This document shows, piece by piece, positions 35,225 to 46,891 of a DNA stretch of 64,000 bases. Location of the stretch: contig NC_045138.2 in the NCBI RefSeq assembly GCF_008831285.2, forward strand, positions 24,771,934-24,835,933, in the 5' to 3' direction. A program made the translations under genes and the position numbers. The DNA is from Nymphaea colorata (taxonomy: Eukaryota; Streptophyta; Magnoliopsida; Nymphaeales; Nymphaeaceae). Position 1 is the first letter of the stretch. Every line of letters begins with the position of its first letter. The notes beneath the pieces are model-generated. The model was not told the DNA's origin. It saw nothing but the letters and a program-made list of their open reading frames with translations, and made no database searches.

Positions 35225-35500
35225 AGTTACAAAGGAATGAGGGATGTCGAAATTCAGATATGAAAAATAATTTAACATCGGATTGAGAAACTGGATTGAA
35301 TCAAAATTTGAGAATTGACATTCAATCAGATCAGACTTCTGTTTTAAATAAATATCCGATAGCATTCAGCATACAGCATTCAAATTCGTATGTCCAATAT
35401 CCATACATTTTGAAAGTCGGTTTTAACATATTATAATACGGTTAGATTTGGTTGTATATCTAAAAGTTAGATTCGAATAAGATGTGAACCTCAGAACCTG
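35225..35500 (+). repeat. Dispersed repeat, inverted partner of 33230-33560
   Basis: Shares GTTGTATATCTAAAAGTT and neighbouring words with the reverse complement of 33230-33560, about 2 kb away. Confidence 0.5.
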
Positions 35501-35563
35501 GGAGGGATTTGACAATAACCTCCTCTCTCCTTTTCACTTTTCCTACCTGCATGGCTGCACCAT

Positions 35564-36190
35564 CCCAAAAATTTAGTCTTATATTGAAGATTGCGAAGGA
35601 TCTTCAAGGCGTTATAAAATGGGATACTAAATTGGTGGTTGCTCTGGTTCTTAGCCTTTTTGAGATTGCAGTCGAAATTACTAAGAGACAGGTTGAGAAA
35701 TGTTGAACTAAAGGCTTGAGCCCAAGAGTAGGTCTGGTTGTTACTTTGGTATTAGAGCCGGTTCAACATTCGAACATATAGTCCCACACATGCGGATGTA
35801 TGTGCTTTAAAGAGGATGGATTGTGGTATCGGAGCTCGTTCAACACTCGGGCCTAGGGTCCTACAAGCGCGGATGCGTGTGCTTTAAAGAGGGTGGATTG
35901 TGGTATCAGAGCCGGTTCAACACTCGGATCTAGGGTCTCACACGCGTAGACACGTGTATTTTAAAGGGGGGTGAATTGTGATATCAGAGTCGGTTCAACA
36001 CTCGGATCTGGGATCCCACACGCGCGGATGCCTGTGCCTTCAGGGGGTAGATTGTAACACCCCAAAATTTTAGTCTAATACTGAAGATTGTGATGGATTT
36101 TCAAAGGGTTATTAAATAGATGATTGTTCTGGTTGTTAGTGTTTTTGGGGTTAGAGTTGAAACTACTAAGGGGAGTATTGGAGTAAGGTT
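35564..36190 (+). mobile_element. TRIM-like miniature LTR element with a fourfold PBS-unit interior
   Basis: Two related direct repeats, 35564-35700 and 36061-36185, share CCAAAA(A/T)TTTAGTCT, TGAAGATTG and GAAA(T/C)TACTAAG in the same order, like a pair of LTRs. The right one begins TGTAACACCCC (36053), a common plant LTR start. Between them are four direct units starting at 35747, 35824, 35901 and 35979 (77, 77, 78 and 74 bp). Each opens with a variant of TGGTATCAGAGC, the plant initiator-methionine-tRNA primer-binding site (exact in unit 3). Each closes with a purine-rich run such as AAAGAGGGTGGA. No coding capacity is seen. This resembles a terminal-repeat retrotransposon in miniature; LTR ends and target-site duplication were not fixed. 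Confidence 0.6.
35747..36052 (+). repeat. Four tandem ~77-bp units, each with a tRNA-Met primer-binding-site-like head
   Basis: Unit heads are TGGTATTAGAGC, TGGTATCGGAGC, TGGTATCAGAGC and TGATATCAGAGT, each followed by a variant of CGGTTCAACACTCG. Units end in AAAGAGGATGGATTG or variants. Middle parts share CACACGCGCGGATGCGTGTG-like text. Confidence 0.85.
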
Positions 36191-36299
36191 AAGAACGCTC
36201 GAAAAAACATGAAAGACCCTTAATCTCCTGCTTCTAAAGTCTTGGGTTACGTCAGAACCCGGGTGGTGTACAATAAACACATCAATAAAGTGTTGTGAT

Positions 36300-36425
36300 C
36301 CCACTTTTTATGATTTAAAAGAATAGCATCCACAAAAATTAAACAAGCGATCATCCTTTTTCATACTCATCTGTTCGATCAGCTCTATCCTACGTCCTTT
36401 GAGGCCCCTCACCTTCATCTCAAGC
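36300..36425 (-). mobile_element. Decayed SINE fragment related to the one at 31481-31691
   Basis: The minus strand has GTTTAATTTTTGTGGATGCT, then ATTCTTTTAAATCA, matching GTTCAATTCTTGTAGGTGCT and ATTCGCTTAAATTA of the SINE at 31.5 kb. The A box is weak and no target-site duplication was found. Confidence 0.5.
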
Positions 36426-36816
36426 CTCTAATATAAAATAGTAATATATATGTTTGATGAATGAATAATATGGCTTACTCATGTTTCATTGTTCTCAAAT
36501 TCAAGTCAGATTTGGGATCCTGGTGCCATAGATTTTGTATTTTATGGTAATTTTGTGCGGCACATCGTCAGTTTTCCGTGAGACATAGCATCCGTGATTA
36601 CTGCATCGATCTGAAGAGGCAAATTTTTTTGTAGTTGTACCACTTACCAGTTCAATAGGCATTATAATGTTGACATTTTACAGATTATATTGATAAATAA
36701 TTCATACTTTTTGGTAGTCAAAGCGATTCCTACTCTTTCTTTTCAACTCTCAAGTTGGCGAAAAACAGTTAAGTTTAATCTCACTGTTACCAGCTGAATA
36801 TAGCACAAAGCTACAA

Positions 36817-36819
<3 letters not shown>

Positions 36820-36848
<29 letters not shown>
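36820..36848. repeat. (AT)n microsatellite
   Basis: Uninterrupted AT dinucleotide repeat. Confidence 0.9.
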
Positions 36849-36851
<3 letters not shown>

Positions 36852-37857
36852 CTTTTCGTCATTTTTAGGGCACTTTGTGTCAATTTTTTGCTTCCATAAA
36901 CAGAAATAGGTTATGAAAAACGCGGACTATCGATCTGCGTGCGATGATTTTATCATTGATTTTAATGATTTCTATATCACCTCAAAGATTGACAGGACAT
37001 CTTAAACAAGTTACCGCAAACACACGTCTGAGCATGCCAAATTGCCAATCAACAGCAGCGGGGCCTGATCTTTTTTTTATTGAGTGACTAATTTATGAAA
37101 AAAATTAGACATTTCCAAGTAAAGTTATCGAGGGACACCATAAATAAGCAAATTATTGAAGGAAACCAATATAGAATTATATATTAAGCAAATAATTACA
37201 GTCAATTAATAAGAAATAAATGAATTCTATGGAACTGTGTGGGCCACTGGCCATACAAGCGCATAAAATAAAAAAAGGTTGCATGTGCACCAATGGAAAG
37301 AATGACCAAAGTTGTTTCCTTTTTTAATTAAAAAGGAAAAAAAAGGACCAGCAAAGTCAGATCCTGCTATAGCCATGAAAACTTAAAGGAATCCATCATC
37401 ATCATCTTTATATATAGTGAAAGCGTTGTAAAGAACTTCTGTTCACATATAGGTCATGTGATTGAAATACCGTAAGTAGCTAAGATACCCTGCAAACCAA
37501 CCGCCCAAAATGTTTTGAAAGCTTAATCACTCACAAAGATGGTGTGAAAACAACAATGGGGAAGGAACGATTCCACCAGTCCGTGAGAAAGACAAGGATA
37601 TCAGAGCATCAAAGGAAATGCCAAGTCCGATTCACAAGCACACCTTTGACAATTTCACCGGATTTTTGTGTCGCCCAGATACCGACTGCACATGCAATTT
37701 TCTTGTGAAGCTTCATTGGGTCCCATTAGCCGATGGTGTATGCTGCCGGACCCGTGTTTTGGTGTGGACGTCTCCGATTCAAACCAGCTCCTGGACTTCA
37801 TCTACCCACTGCTTGCCGGTATTGGTCATGGAGATTGATGGCACATTGCTCATTAAT

Positions 37858-38053
37858 ACAGTATCTGCTATGCGGGAAATAACCAAAGATTGATTGAAAA
37901 GTCCCATAAAATGAAATACTTTTAATGGGTATGCCCTGATTCTAGGAAAACTTTTACAGTATCTGCTATGCGGGAAATAACCAAAGATTGATTGAAAAGT
38001 CCCATAAAATGAAATACTTTTAATGGGTATGCCCTGATTCTAGGAAAACTTTT
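37858..38053. repeat. 98-bp exact tandem duplication
   Basis: Copies at 37858-37955 and 37956-38053 look identical, each beginning ACAGTATCTGCTATGCGG and ending TAGGAAAACTTTT. Confidence 0.92.
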
Positions 38054-39242
38054 AGATAGTGAAGGAAATCGTCAAGTTTCTTGGAAATGTCCGACCAGCT
38101 GATTCAGAAGGTACTTGTTTTATCATACCTTGTTCAGGTTTATTTTCCGGTGTAAAACCCTAGATATCCATGCTTATGCCTCTTGGCAAAGGATGCATTT
38201 TGGGTGGTGAATCCAGGGACACCATAACAGCAAGATTCCATGTTGGTGCTCAACTTGATGGTCGTTTTTCCTGGTGGCATGCAATTTATCCCTACTGGTA
38301 AAAGTTTGATAGGTAAAAGGAGAAACTTTATGCGGCAGATTTAATTAATGTAGCACCATTTGAAGAAATGAGGAAGCCGAAGGATCAAAACCTTGTAGCT
38401 TCTACCATTATGGTACGAACAAGCAAGTGGGGAGCTGCAAAGTGGGTCATCGACACAAGTTTGTAGACGTACATTAGAAACCTTATCAATCATGATAGTT
38501 TGGTTTCCTGTCACATGTTTCAGAACTTCAGATGAATTGTAAGTGCAATCCAATTTCACATGGATTAGAAGTGCCCATTATGGTTTTATGGCCATAAAAC
38601 CTATGAATCGAATATTTATTTGTTGCTAAAAACATGCCTTTCGAGTCTAAAATGTTGGACATATTTAAAGCCATTGATTTTCGAATCATCAGAAGAAAAC
38701 CATGAGCACATGCTAGCAGGACATCTGTAATTTGCAGCAATTCTGCAAAATGGAAAGATGAATCACATGCTAGCTATATCTTGAAAGGATAACATCTCTC
38801 ATCTTCCTTACATAACACTCCTTATCTTTCTTAGTGAGGAAAAGGAAATATTACAAGATGCTCTGCATTTAATTCAATTGCAACTAAGCTAGCCACAATT
38901 ATCTTTTCTAGGAAGAAGTTGAAGCAAGAACCAAGACCTGGGCCCTGCTGCTTATTTGGCCTGGATTTTACTCTTCTAGTTCATCTACTTGCGAATCATA
39001 GAAAGGTTTGCGGTGACTTGTGCTGTATGAATACACATTTCCGGCTCTTCTGACCAGTTTCTGCAATAAAAGGTTGCCAATATTTTAGACAGCCTAGTAT
39101 GCCATTGACAGGCAACACTATGAGCCTCAATGTTACTGTGAGATGCATTTGACATGGGATTTGAAGTTGATGCTGGCCTTATTTGTTAAGGAATCCCTTT
39201 GAATTTTATCACCACTAATACCGTAAATGTAACTTGAATTGA

Positions 39243-39286
39243 TCTCTCTCTCTCTCTCTCTCTCTGACACACACACACACACACAA
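39243..39286. repeat. (TC)n-(AC)n compound microsatellite
   Basis: A TC repeat runs directly into an AC repeat via GACAC. Confidence 0.9.
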
Positions 39287-40260
39287 CATGCATTCAGGGC
39301 CCAAATTTGCCAACAGAGCAACACTGAAAGCCATGCATGGTTTCCCTCACTTAGTCAAGCAAAAGTTGCTTTGTATTGTTTAGTGTATACACAATATTAT
39401 ATTTTCTTCGATAATACATGCACAAAGTTATGCGCATCATTAAAATATTCACCGACTATGAGAGAATTAAATCATTGCAGCTATCATTCGTCTATGGCCC
39501 TAGACCTGTAGCATGTGCCTTGGCAATTTGAGCTTGTCCATATTCCTTTACATGGAATATCTAATTTCGAAACCGATGGGCGTCCAAAGTGCTCGAAAAA
39601 TTTTGTTTATGAAATGACTTGAATATAATTTTTGGATTATTTTTGGAAAAATATAATAATAACACGAAAAATACACTCAACTGGGAGATCCCGATTGAGA
39701 TGGTTCAGACTAAGAAACTCAAAGTTCTGCAGCATTCACCATATCCAAAGGTTACTGGATCTGCACTTGTTTGCTAGTGCTTCGATGATTCTGACATCTC
39801 CCAGGATAAACTCAAAAGCCTCTGAAAAAGCATGATGCCGGTGAAAACTCTGCTGAGGGGCCACCATTCAACATTTTATAAAAGAAAGGCCCACGTCAAT
39901 AAACAAAAGGTTGTTTGAGGTCAGATGAGTATCTTTTATAGGATTCTTCTTTTGTAGCCTGAGTTATCCAGCGGCATGTGACTAGCTTTAAAAAGTATGT
40001 AATGTCAATTATAATATAATGAACTGACAGATACTTGTCTTCAAGTTCCAATGTGTTGAATGAGGAGATCAATGTGGTTGCATCTACAATTAATTATAAT
40101 CTTCATATTATAAAGTCTCAATACCTTTTGTAAAATATAGGACCTATAAATATTTGAACTTTGTAGTTGTAGCCATTGGTCGAGGACTCGAGGCATTCAG
40201 TTTCCTTAAAACTTAAAAAGACATCTCACTCTCCTGACAAACTGTACTACTACACATGGG

Positions 40261-40271
40261 TCTCTCTCTCG

Positions 40272-40316
<45 letters not shown>
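40261..40316. repeat. (TC)n-(GC)8-(GA)n self-complementary microsatellite
   Basis: TC repeats, a 16-bp run of alternating GC (40271-40286) and then GA repeats. The TC and GA arms are complementary around the GC core. Confidence 0.93.
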
Positions 40317-40320
<4 letters not shown>

Positions 40321-41006
40321 AGAGAGACGCAACTCCACTAAAACAAGAAAAAGAAACGAAGGATCTAAGAAGTAGTTGTTTAAAACGAGCATGTTAATGC
40401 GATGCAGTTCTTAAACTGCTGATTGTTCGAAAGGTCTTCGTATTCTCAGTCAGTCACAGTTTGAGAGATTTAACCTATACAATCATAAATCAAGCAATTT
40501 TCGTCATGTGAAGATCATTGGATATCACGGTGAAGGATTTCTATATTTTCTATCGCGTGGCCATTGTTTTTGTTACACACTAGATTTGGCAGACACCTCA
40601 CTGAAGGACATTAAGATGGGTACATCTGGAACAAGAAAAGAACCAAGTCGAGCAAATTTCGGGAGTGCGAGCAAGAGAATCAAGATAAATGAACACTTTG
40701 TTACCTGATGCATGAACAATTTACTGTAGTACAATAAAGAAGATAGGGAGGACAGCCCAAAATGCTGGTTGTACAGAGCTTACTACCAATTGGCAGTTTA
40801 TGCTGCTGTAACAGCTACGACAGGAAGAGGGCGATTCCTTTACTAGCTAACATGCTCTGCTAGAATCACTACTTGAAATCTGCCTTCACTGGTTAGTATA
40901 AGAATAGCAAAATCCACAGGTGAATTTTATTATTCTTGCACGATCGGTAAGCTAAAAAATTCACATCTTCCAGGCCTTTTCTGTAAACACTGCATAAGAT
41001 TGACAT

Positions 41007-43778
41007 TCAGATTTTCTGCTTAAGGGCCTGCCGAAGCTGAATTTTCTGGCTCTCAACTCTGGCTTCCAAAAGTTTTGCCTTCAAGCTGTTTCTCTGAGCA
41101 CTGCGAGGCCATTCAATACAGCCTTTTGTGCCTCCGCTTATACGGGGATTGCTTGCATCAGGTGAGCTCCAGAGATCCACACTTCCTGGAGTATGAACTC
41201 CATCACCAGATATTCTATCTGGAGACATAAGCCGGTTAGAAATCCTTCCCTTTGTCACTTCAACTGGAATTGCCTTAAATGAATCCCCATTATTGGGTAA
41301 TGACCGCCAGATTCTGGACACCGTTGAAGGCTTCCTTTTTCTTTGCATTCCTGATGCGGAATAATCTACCTCAACTTCCGCAGTTGCAGAGATATTATCA
41401 GCATTCTCTTCCCACTCTGTTCCACTTCCTGAGAAGTTACTCCCTTCGTGGTGCCCATTAATGAACAGGTCACTGCCATCAGGTGAATTGCTAGAACCTT
41501 GTTCCTCATCTTGACTGCCCGAGTCCCACACACTTCCATCATCATCTATAGATCCATTCCGATTGACTGCTACAACATATTTTTGCAGATGACTATTTAA
41601 ACCACGAACCTCCGGACTCACAGTGTGAATCTTTGAGCTACGGCTCGCTGGGCTGCAGCAGCCCAGATCAGGTTCTAAACCGAAGCATGTTTCTATCTCC
41701 TTCTCATACTCATTTGCTTCACCAGAATCCTCGAAGGCAGAGAAAACATCCTCTGATGTAGGAGGCTGATATGAGAATTCCTTTATGTCTTGAATCTTCA
41801 CCAAGCTTATTGCATTCCTGAGAATCTCTGCTGCTTTCAATTCCCTAGGGTCTCCAGTACTTCCAGATTTTAGAACTGCTTCCAGTTCAGTCTGAATTCT
41901 TATCAACTGGGAATACTTATCTTCAAGTGTCAGTTTTGCATCAACCAATTTCATTTGGACCCTTTCTTCCCTCCATACCTCTGCCATCTGCAGCATCTTC
42001 CGCTCTTCTTCAACTTCTTCCCTGATTTTCATGGCCTCTCTTTTTAGTGCTTCAACTTCAGCCTTGTCATCAGCAATCTCCTTCGCAAGTTCATCGCAGA
42101 CCTCTTCCATGAGCTCCCTAGCCTTCCTCTCTTTTTCATAGTCTTGCATGAATCTTTTTGAAGTTAATTTGGCCTCTGCTAGCTCATTCACCAACTTTGT
42201 GTTCATGATCTCTGCCCGCTGTCTGTGTTTCCTTTCCCTGTTGAGGTCCTCCTTCATCCCATCAATCACCAACCTTATCTTCTCATGCTCTCTGGTCCTC
42301 CATGACGCTCTTTCCTCTGCAAGCTTCCTCAAGAAATGATCAACCTTTTTCTTTGAGGATCTACGTTCAGCCTCAAGCTCACGAATATGCATCCTGCACA
42401 AATCAAGCTCTGATTGAAGAACTGCAACTATTGAGGAAGAAGGCTCTCGTTGATCTTCAATAAAGCTCAACTGACTGTAGCATCTATAGACGTCATCACT
42501 TGTTCTCTGGCGTCCCCTATCCCACTTTGTTGCTCTCTCCATTGCAGGATCCGGAAATGCAACAGACGATTCAAGCTGCCATGGTATGCAAAACAATAAG
42601 TAGAAACATCCAAACCCACCAGAAACTCATACATGATAAAACACATAGAAGAATACTTTTGCTTGCTAAATCATGCAAATGTACCTTGTGACAAAATTTA
42701 TTCATTCTTTGTGAGACCGCAACTGGACTCTGCGATTGGCGATCCCTTGCTTCTGACCCGCATGTTGATTCAATGAATTCATGACGAAACGAATTCCCCA
42801 AGTGACCAAAGAAAGCCTGAACATAAGAGCAGCATATCCAGAGACAAAAATGGAGATCAGACACAAGATCAAGTTCCTGATTCATTCCCTTCAGTATCAA
42901 AACAACATCTAACAGATCAAGGATCGGTAAGTTTTTGGGATGATCCGGGAAAACGTCCACAAATACTAAACCAAGAACCACATTTTTAACATTTTCCGAA
43001 GTAAAACAGGTTAACATCAATTTCGATCCAAAAAGAATGGCAAAAATCGTCTTCACCCTCGCTGAAAACCCCAAACATCCAGTAAAAAAACTTGCCTAGA
43101 TCGAATCGCTGTCCTACTCCATTCGATCTCAAAACCACGGAGAAACCCTAAAAGGAGAGCAGGGACCACTACTCCACTAGGCATTAAGGGTTGAGACCGA
43201 GCTAACACTAAGAATAAAGCCTATCACGGACTAACATCGACAATGGCATCCTTACACCAAGGCCGAAAGAAGTAAGCAGATCTCGATATGTAAAATAGAT
43301 GAAAGCAAACCTCAGATCCCACAGGTCGGTGGAGCGTACGGCGAGTTGCCTTGCCGGAGAGGGACGCCTCCGCAGGCTGTAAACGCCACAACCCGGCGGC
43401 GAGCCTCCTGGCCGAGATGATTCCTGCCGGTTTCTCGTCCTTCCCCTTCTTCCTTCCCCCGCCATTGTCCTGGCCGGATTCCTGGGCCTGCTTCTTTTTC
43501 TTCTCCGTCTTCTTCGCCTTGGTTCCTCTGCCACCATCTTCGTCATCGCCCTCGAACTTCCACGTCAGCAGCGGTGTCGCCGGACTGCCGGCTCTACGTG
43601 CTGTGCCACATGCCGCACCGCCACCGCCCTCCCGCTTGAGCCGGATTCGGCCGATGCTGCTCCTCCGCCGGCGCTGGGGCCTGCGATTCGCCGTCGAAAT
43701 GGAACGCAGATTCTCCGGTCCGACGGAAGCGGCCGCCGTAGTCTTCATCGGAACCGTCTTAGCAGCTTCGCATTTCAT
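41007..43778 (-). CDS. BRANCHLESS TRICHOME-like coiled-coil protein, three coding exons
   Basis: Exons 43311-43778, 42685-42816 and 41007-42575 join in phase 0 with GT-AG introns, giving 2169 nt and 722 residues. The start is the ATG at 43778. The N-terminal part is basic and low-complexity, with RRPQRRRRSSIGRIRLKR and a lysine-rich stretch. Then comes ISARRLAAGLWRLQ, the SARKLAATLW-type motif of this plant family. Exon 2 encodes AFFGHLGNSFRHEF. Exon 3 has a long coiled coil (about 245-445; IRELEAERRSSKKKVDHFL, RKARELMEEVCDELAKEI), an acidic serine-rich region, and the C-terminal NSLKAKLLEARVESQKIQLR. Related Arabidopsis proteins are At1g50660, At3g20350 and At5g41620, and BLT itself, which affects trichome branching through the cytoskeleton. 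The role of this member is inferred only at family level. Confidence 0.9.
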
Positions 43779-46700
43779 CCTCTCCACCTAGTCGGAGACG
43801 CCATGGAACAAAAAACGCCCACACACAGCAGAGAGAGCGATGACTGTCAGTATGGCGTCTCCACGAAAGAGAAAGTGAAGAGCCAGAGAGAAGTAAATGA
43901 CTAAAATACCCTTACCCTATAATAATTACTGAAAGGGCCAGAGTTGTCCCTATTTATTTTTTTTTGTATTTTTTGTAACGGTCGGAAGCATCATCTTCAC
44001 TTTCCCAAATGACGCTATTACCCTTGCCTTTTGCTGCAAGGTCCAAGTAACGAATATTTTTTGTATGTTTATTTATGAGAAACCCTCTTCAATCTAAAAC
44101 CCAGAAACGCTGTATTTTTATGTTTTCAAGGTGGTTTTGATAAATAAATACAGTTCATCCACATAAATAAATGCAAGGGAAAAGTTCTTTTCATGTATAT
44201 AAGGACTCAAATGGGTCGAACCTGAAAAGGCAAGGCCCGTCGAAATCCGAACAAAAAAACCGGTCCAATTGCAAACCTATTTAGCATGGTGCAATTTACG
44301 CCAACTCACCAATCAAAATTTTAGAAATCATGACCAATAATGCTCATGATAATCATAAAATAAATGCCGTGAACATATCCATTTTAATTTGTAAATTAGG
44401 AGAAGAAACTTAAGTCCAAACAACAATTTTGCTTTATTATTTAGGACTGGTCCAAAGATTTGAATTTGCAAGTTGCAGCAGCCCCTCGCCTCGCTAGAGA
44501 GTAGAGAGAGCCTTGGATTTCAGTGCACTTGTTTAAGGCCCCTTTTATTCTTTGCTATGGTTGTGGGGTCCACCTTGGGCATGGAGTCCATCACTCTGTT
44601 GGTCCCACCCAGAGAGGGACATGGGCCTCTTGATCATGATGAAATGATGGTTTTCCTTGTCCCCACATTGGCCTTGCTTATTCTTTGCAACTTATTACAT
44701 TGATAGCTACTTCTCTAAAAAAAACCTGTGGCTAAGATGATGCTTTCTTCTTCTTCCTCTGTGTCATAAGAACTGAGACCTCCTTCTTGTGGCAAGGACA
44801 TTCTGAATTGTCACTATGAATCTGAAATCTTCTAGTTGGAAACAAGAGATGATTGCACTGAGATTTCGCTTTCATTGGCTGGTTGATCTTGAATGGAGAC
44901 CAAGAACTTGGTCATGCTTCCTTTTTACATATATCTGCATATTTCATCAAACATTTTTTGTTTTTGTTTTAATGGATCGCATGAGGAGTTTGTGACACAA
45001 AGACAGAAAACTATGTTTTTGGGTCAATGTTAGATTTGGTGCAATAGAATATGCCAAAGCCTTCATATTAGATCTAACCCATGGAGGGGATAGGGGTAGG
45101 GGGTGAAAAACGAGTCGAGCTACTCGAGATCGACTTGTTAAAGCTCGGCTTGTGAACGAGTTTGAGCCGAGTTATTTGCTTAACAAGTCGAGCTCGAGTT
45201 CATGAGTCGACTCGTTCAAATAATCGAGTTGAGTTCGAGCTCAACACGTAACTGTAGAGTCGAACTTGAACCTTAATAGAGTTTGTCGAGCCTTACTCGA
45301 GTCGAGGTCGAGCTCAACACTTAACGATGAATATCAATTTCATTCAAATGAGTTTGTCGAGCCTTAATCGAGTCGAGTTCGAGCTACTTCTGTTGAGCTA
45401 TTCTCAAGTTGGAGCCCAGTCAAGCTCGATGTTTCATTAGTCGAGCCGAGCTCAAGCTGATTGAACTCGGGCTCGACTCGGCTCGTGTTTTTTCCTAGAC
45501 AGGGGCAGAATCAAACTACAAAAAAAAAAACTTATTTTCATCTTAATACTTCAGGACAATTTTTTTTTATAATTTTAAAAAATTTTAAATTTATTACCAA
45601 TTACTCTCAACCATTAGGTAGGGGATTCCACCTCTTCAACTATCATGTTATAAAAGCTATGTTAAACATGTTTTGCAGCGAGGTTCGGAAAAAAAAAAAC
45701 AGACCCTCTTTCCATAAAAACGAATAAATTGGTTGTCTCATTGTAAATTACACTTCATAGGTGCAGGAAAGAAAGGAGGAGCGGGTATTTTGGACATTTA
45801 GGTAATTAATTGAAACCGGTCGCGGTCGGCTTCTTGAAAGTGTGTGCCTGACTCCGTAAGTCCAACCGCTGACGGCGTGGATTCAGGCCCGGTGGAAACG
45901 TAGTCAAACTCCAAAACGGTCCACGTTAGGCGAGTTATTACTCAGGCGAGAGCACAAATTCGTCGATCAATTCTGTTTCATACTAAAGGTTTAGCAATTT
46001 ACAGACAAGTGCTAATAAAAAACTCTATTTTACTAAAACGGGGTTGTAAAAATCTAAAAACTACAAACGTATGGGATACTTATAGTTTATACATAGACGC
46101 GCGTAGAGCATCCTCTTAGGAAAAACTAGGGAGTTTCGATGCTTTCCTAACTGCATTTTTCTTTTGGTTTCTTAATAAGTGATCATAAGGTTGAAATCAG
46201 TGCATACAAGTGCCAATATTTATTGAACTCCCCGAGGGATCAATGATAATAAAAACGTGCTTAGAGTTAAGTATGTTACATTTAATCAGTTGATCTAAAA
46301 AAATTAAACGAAGCAGTTGATTTAAAAATATGATTTGCACTGCCAATAATATGAAGCAAAATAAGTGCATCTGATTCATAATAGATAAACTGTAAATTCA
46401 ACTACCTTGATTGCTTATGACATAGTTTTCTTTGTTTTCAAATACAAAAATCTAAAGTAAACTGTGAATTCAGGCCCGTTCGCTTCAATCTTGCACTTGT
46501 TTTAATTGTGGTTTCAAAAAATGAAACAGATTTACTAGAGACTTTACTGCTCCAGACTTTTAGGAAATACTCATGCGACAGTAATACTATTATTAAACAA
46601 CCTTTTCTCTAAAGTATAATCGATAGATGCGCAAAATACAGTGAATCGCTCCCAAACATGGTGGCTGTGAAACTTTATTCCACTCAGTCAAACAAGAGTT

Positions 46701-46891
46701 GGAGGCTTTGTGAGAAACTTTCCTTCTTACAAGGCAGATTCAGGGGCAGGAAGTAGGGACCCTCTTACAAGGCATTGTGGGAAAGAAATCCAGTGCACTC
46801 TCGTTTTTGTGAATTGTCCGCAGGCAGAGAGTAATCTCGTTCTCCCTTTCTCTCAAAACACTTTCCTGGTTGATCTTGCAAAACTGACAAG
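43779..46891. other. Intergenic between the divergent BLT-like and trihelix genes
   Basis: Contains the promoters of both genes and the CGAGCTCGAG-rich element at 45100-45496. The ORF at 44473-44703 has no recognisable motif. Confidence 0.5.
45100..45496. mobile_element. Non-autonomous inverted-repeat element rich in GTCGAGCTCGAG words
   Basis: Opens with GGGTGAAAAACGAGTCGAGC and closes with GCTCGACTCGGCTCGTGTTT followed by TTTCC, which are roughly inverse to each other. Inside are many GAGTCGAG, GAGCTCGAG and AACTCG words. About 400 bp with no coding capacity. This type of element is widespread in plants; assignment to hAT-like MITEs is a guess. Confidence 0.55.

Larger units (their letters stand above)
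32713..35563. other. Intergenic, start of the 8-kb gene-free region
   Basis: Contains the promoter of MGNC copy 2 (TATA at 32830), a (GGCTCC)n stretch at about 33136-33163, and two inversely oriented, related repeat segments at 33230-33560 and 35225-35500. No gene is supported. Confidence 0.5.
36426..41006. other. Intergenic region upstream of the BLT-like 3' end
   Basis: Gene-free as far as can be seen. Contains an (AT)n tract (36820-36848), a 98-bp exact tandem duplication (37858-38053), a CT/AC compound microsatellite (39243-39286) and a TC-GC-GA palindromic tract (40261-40316). Short ORFs are motif-free. Confidence 0.5.

Noticed and set aside
37618-37893. 91-codon ORF that runs into the 98-bp tandem duplication
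   Set aside because: No family resemblance; its end lies within the duplication.
43351-43791. 146-codon plus-strand ORF opposite exon 1 of the BLT-like gene
   Set aside because: Antisense of a GC-rich, low-complexity exon; the minus frame carries the family motif.
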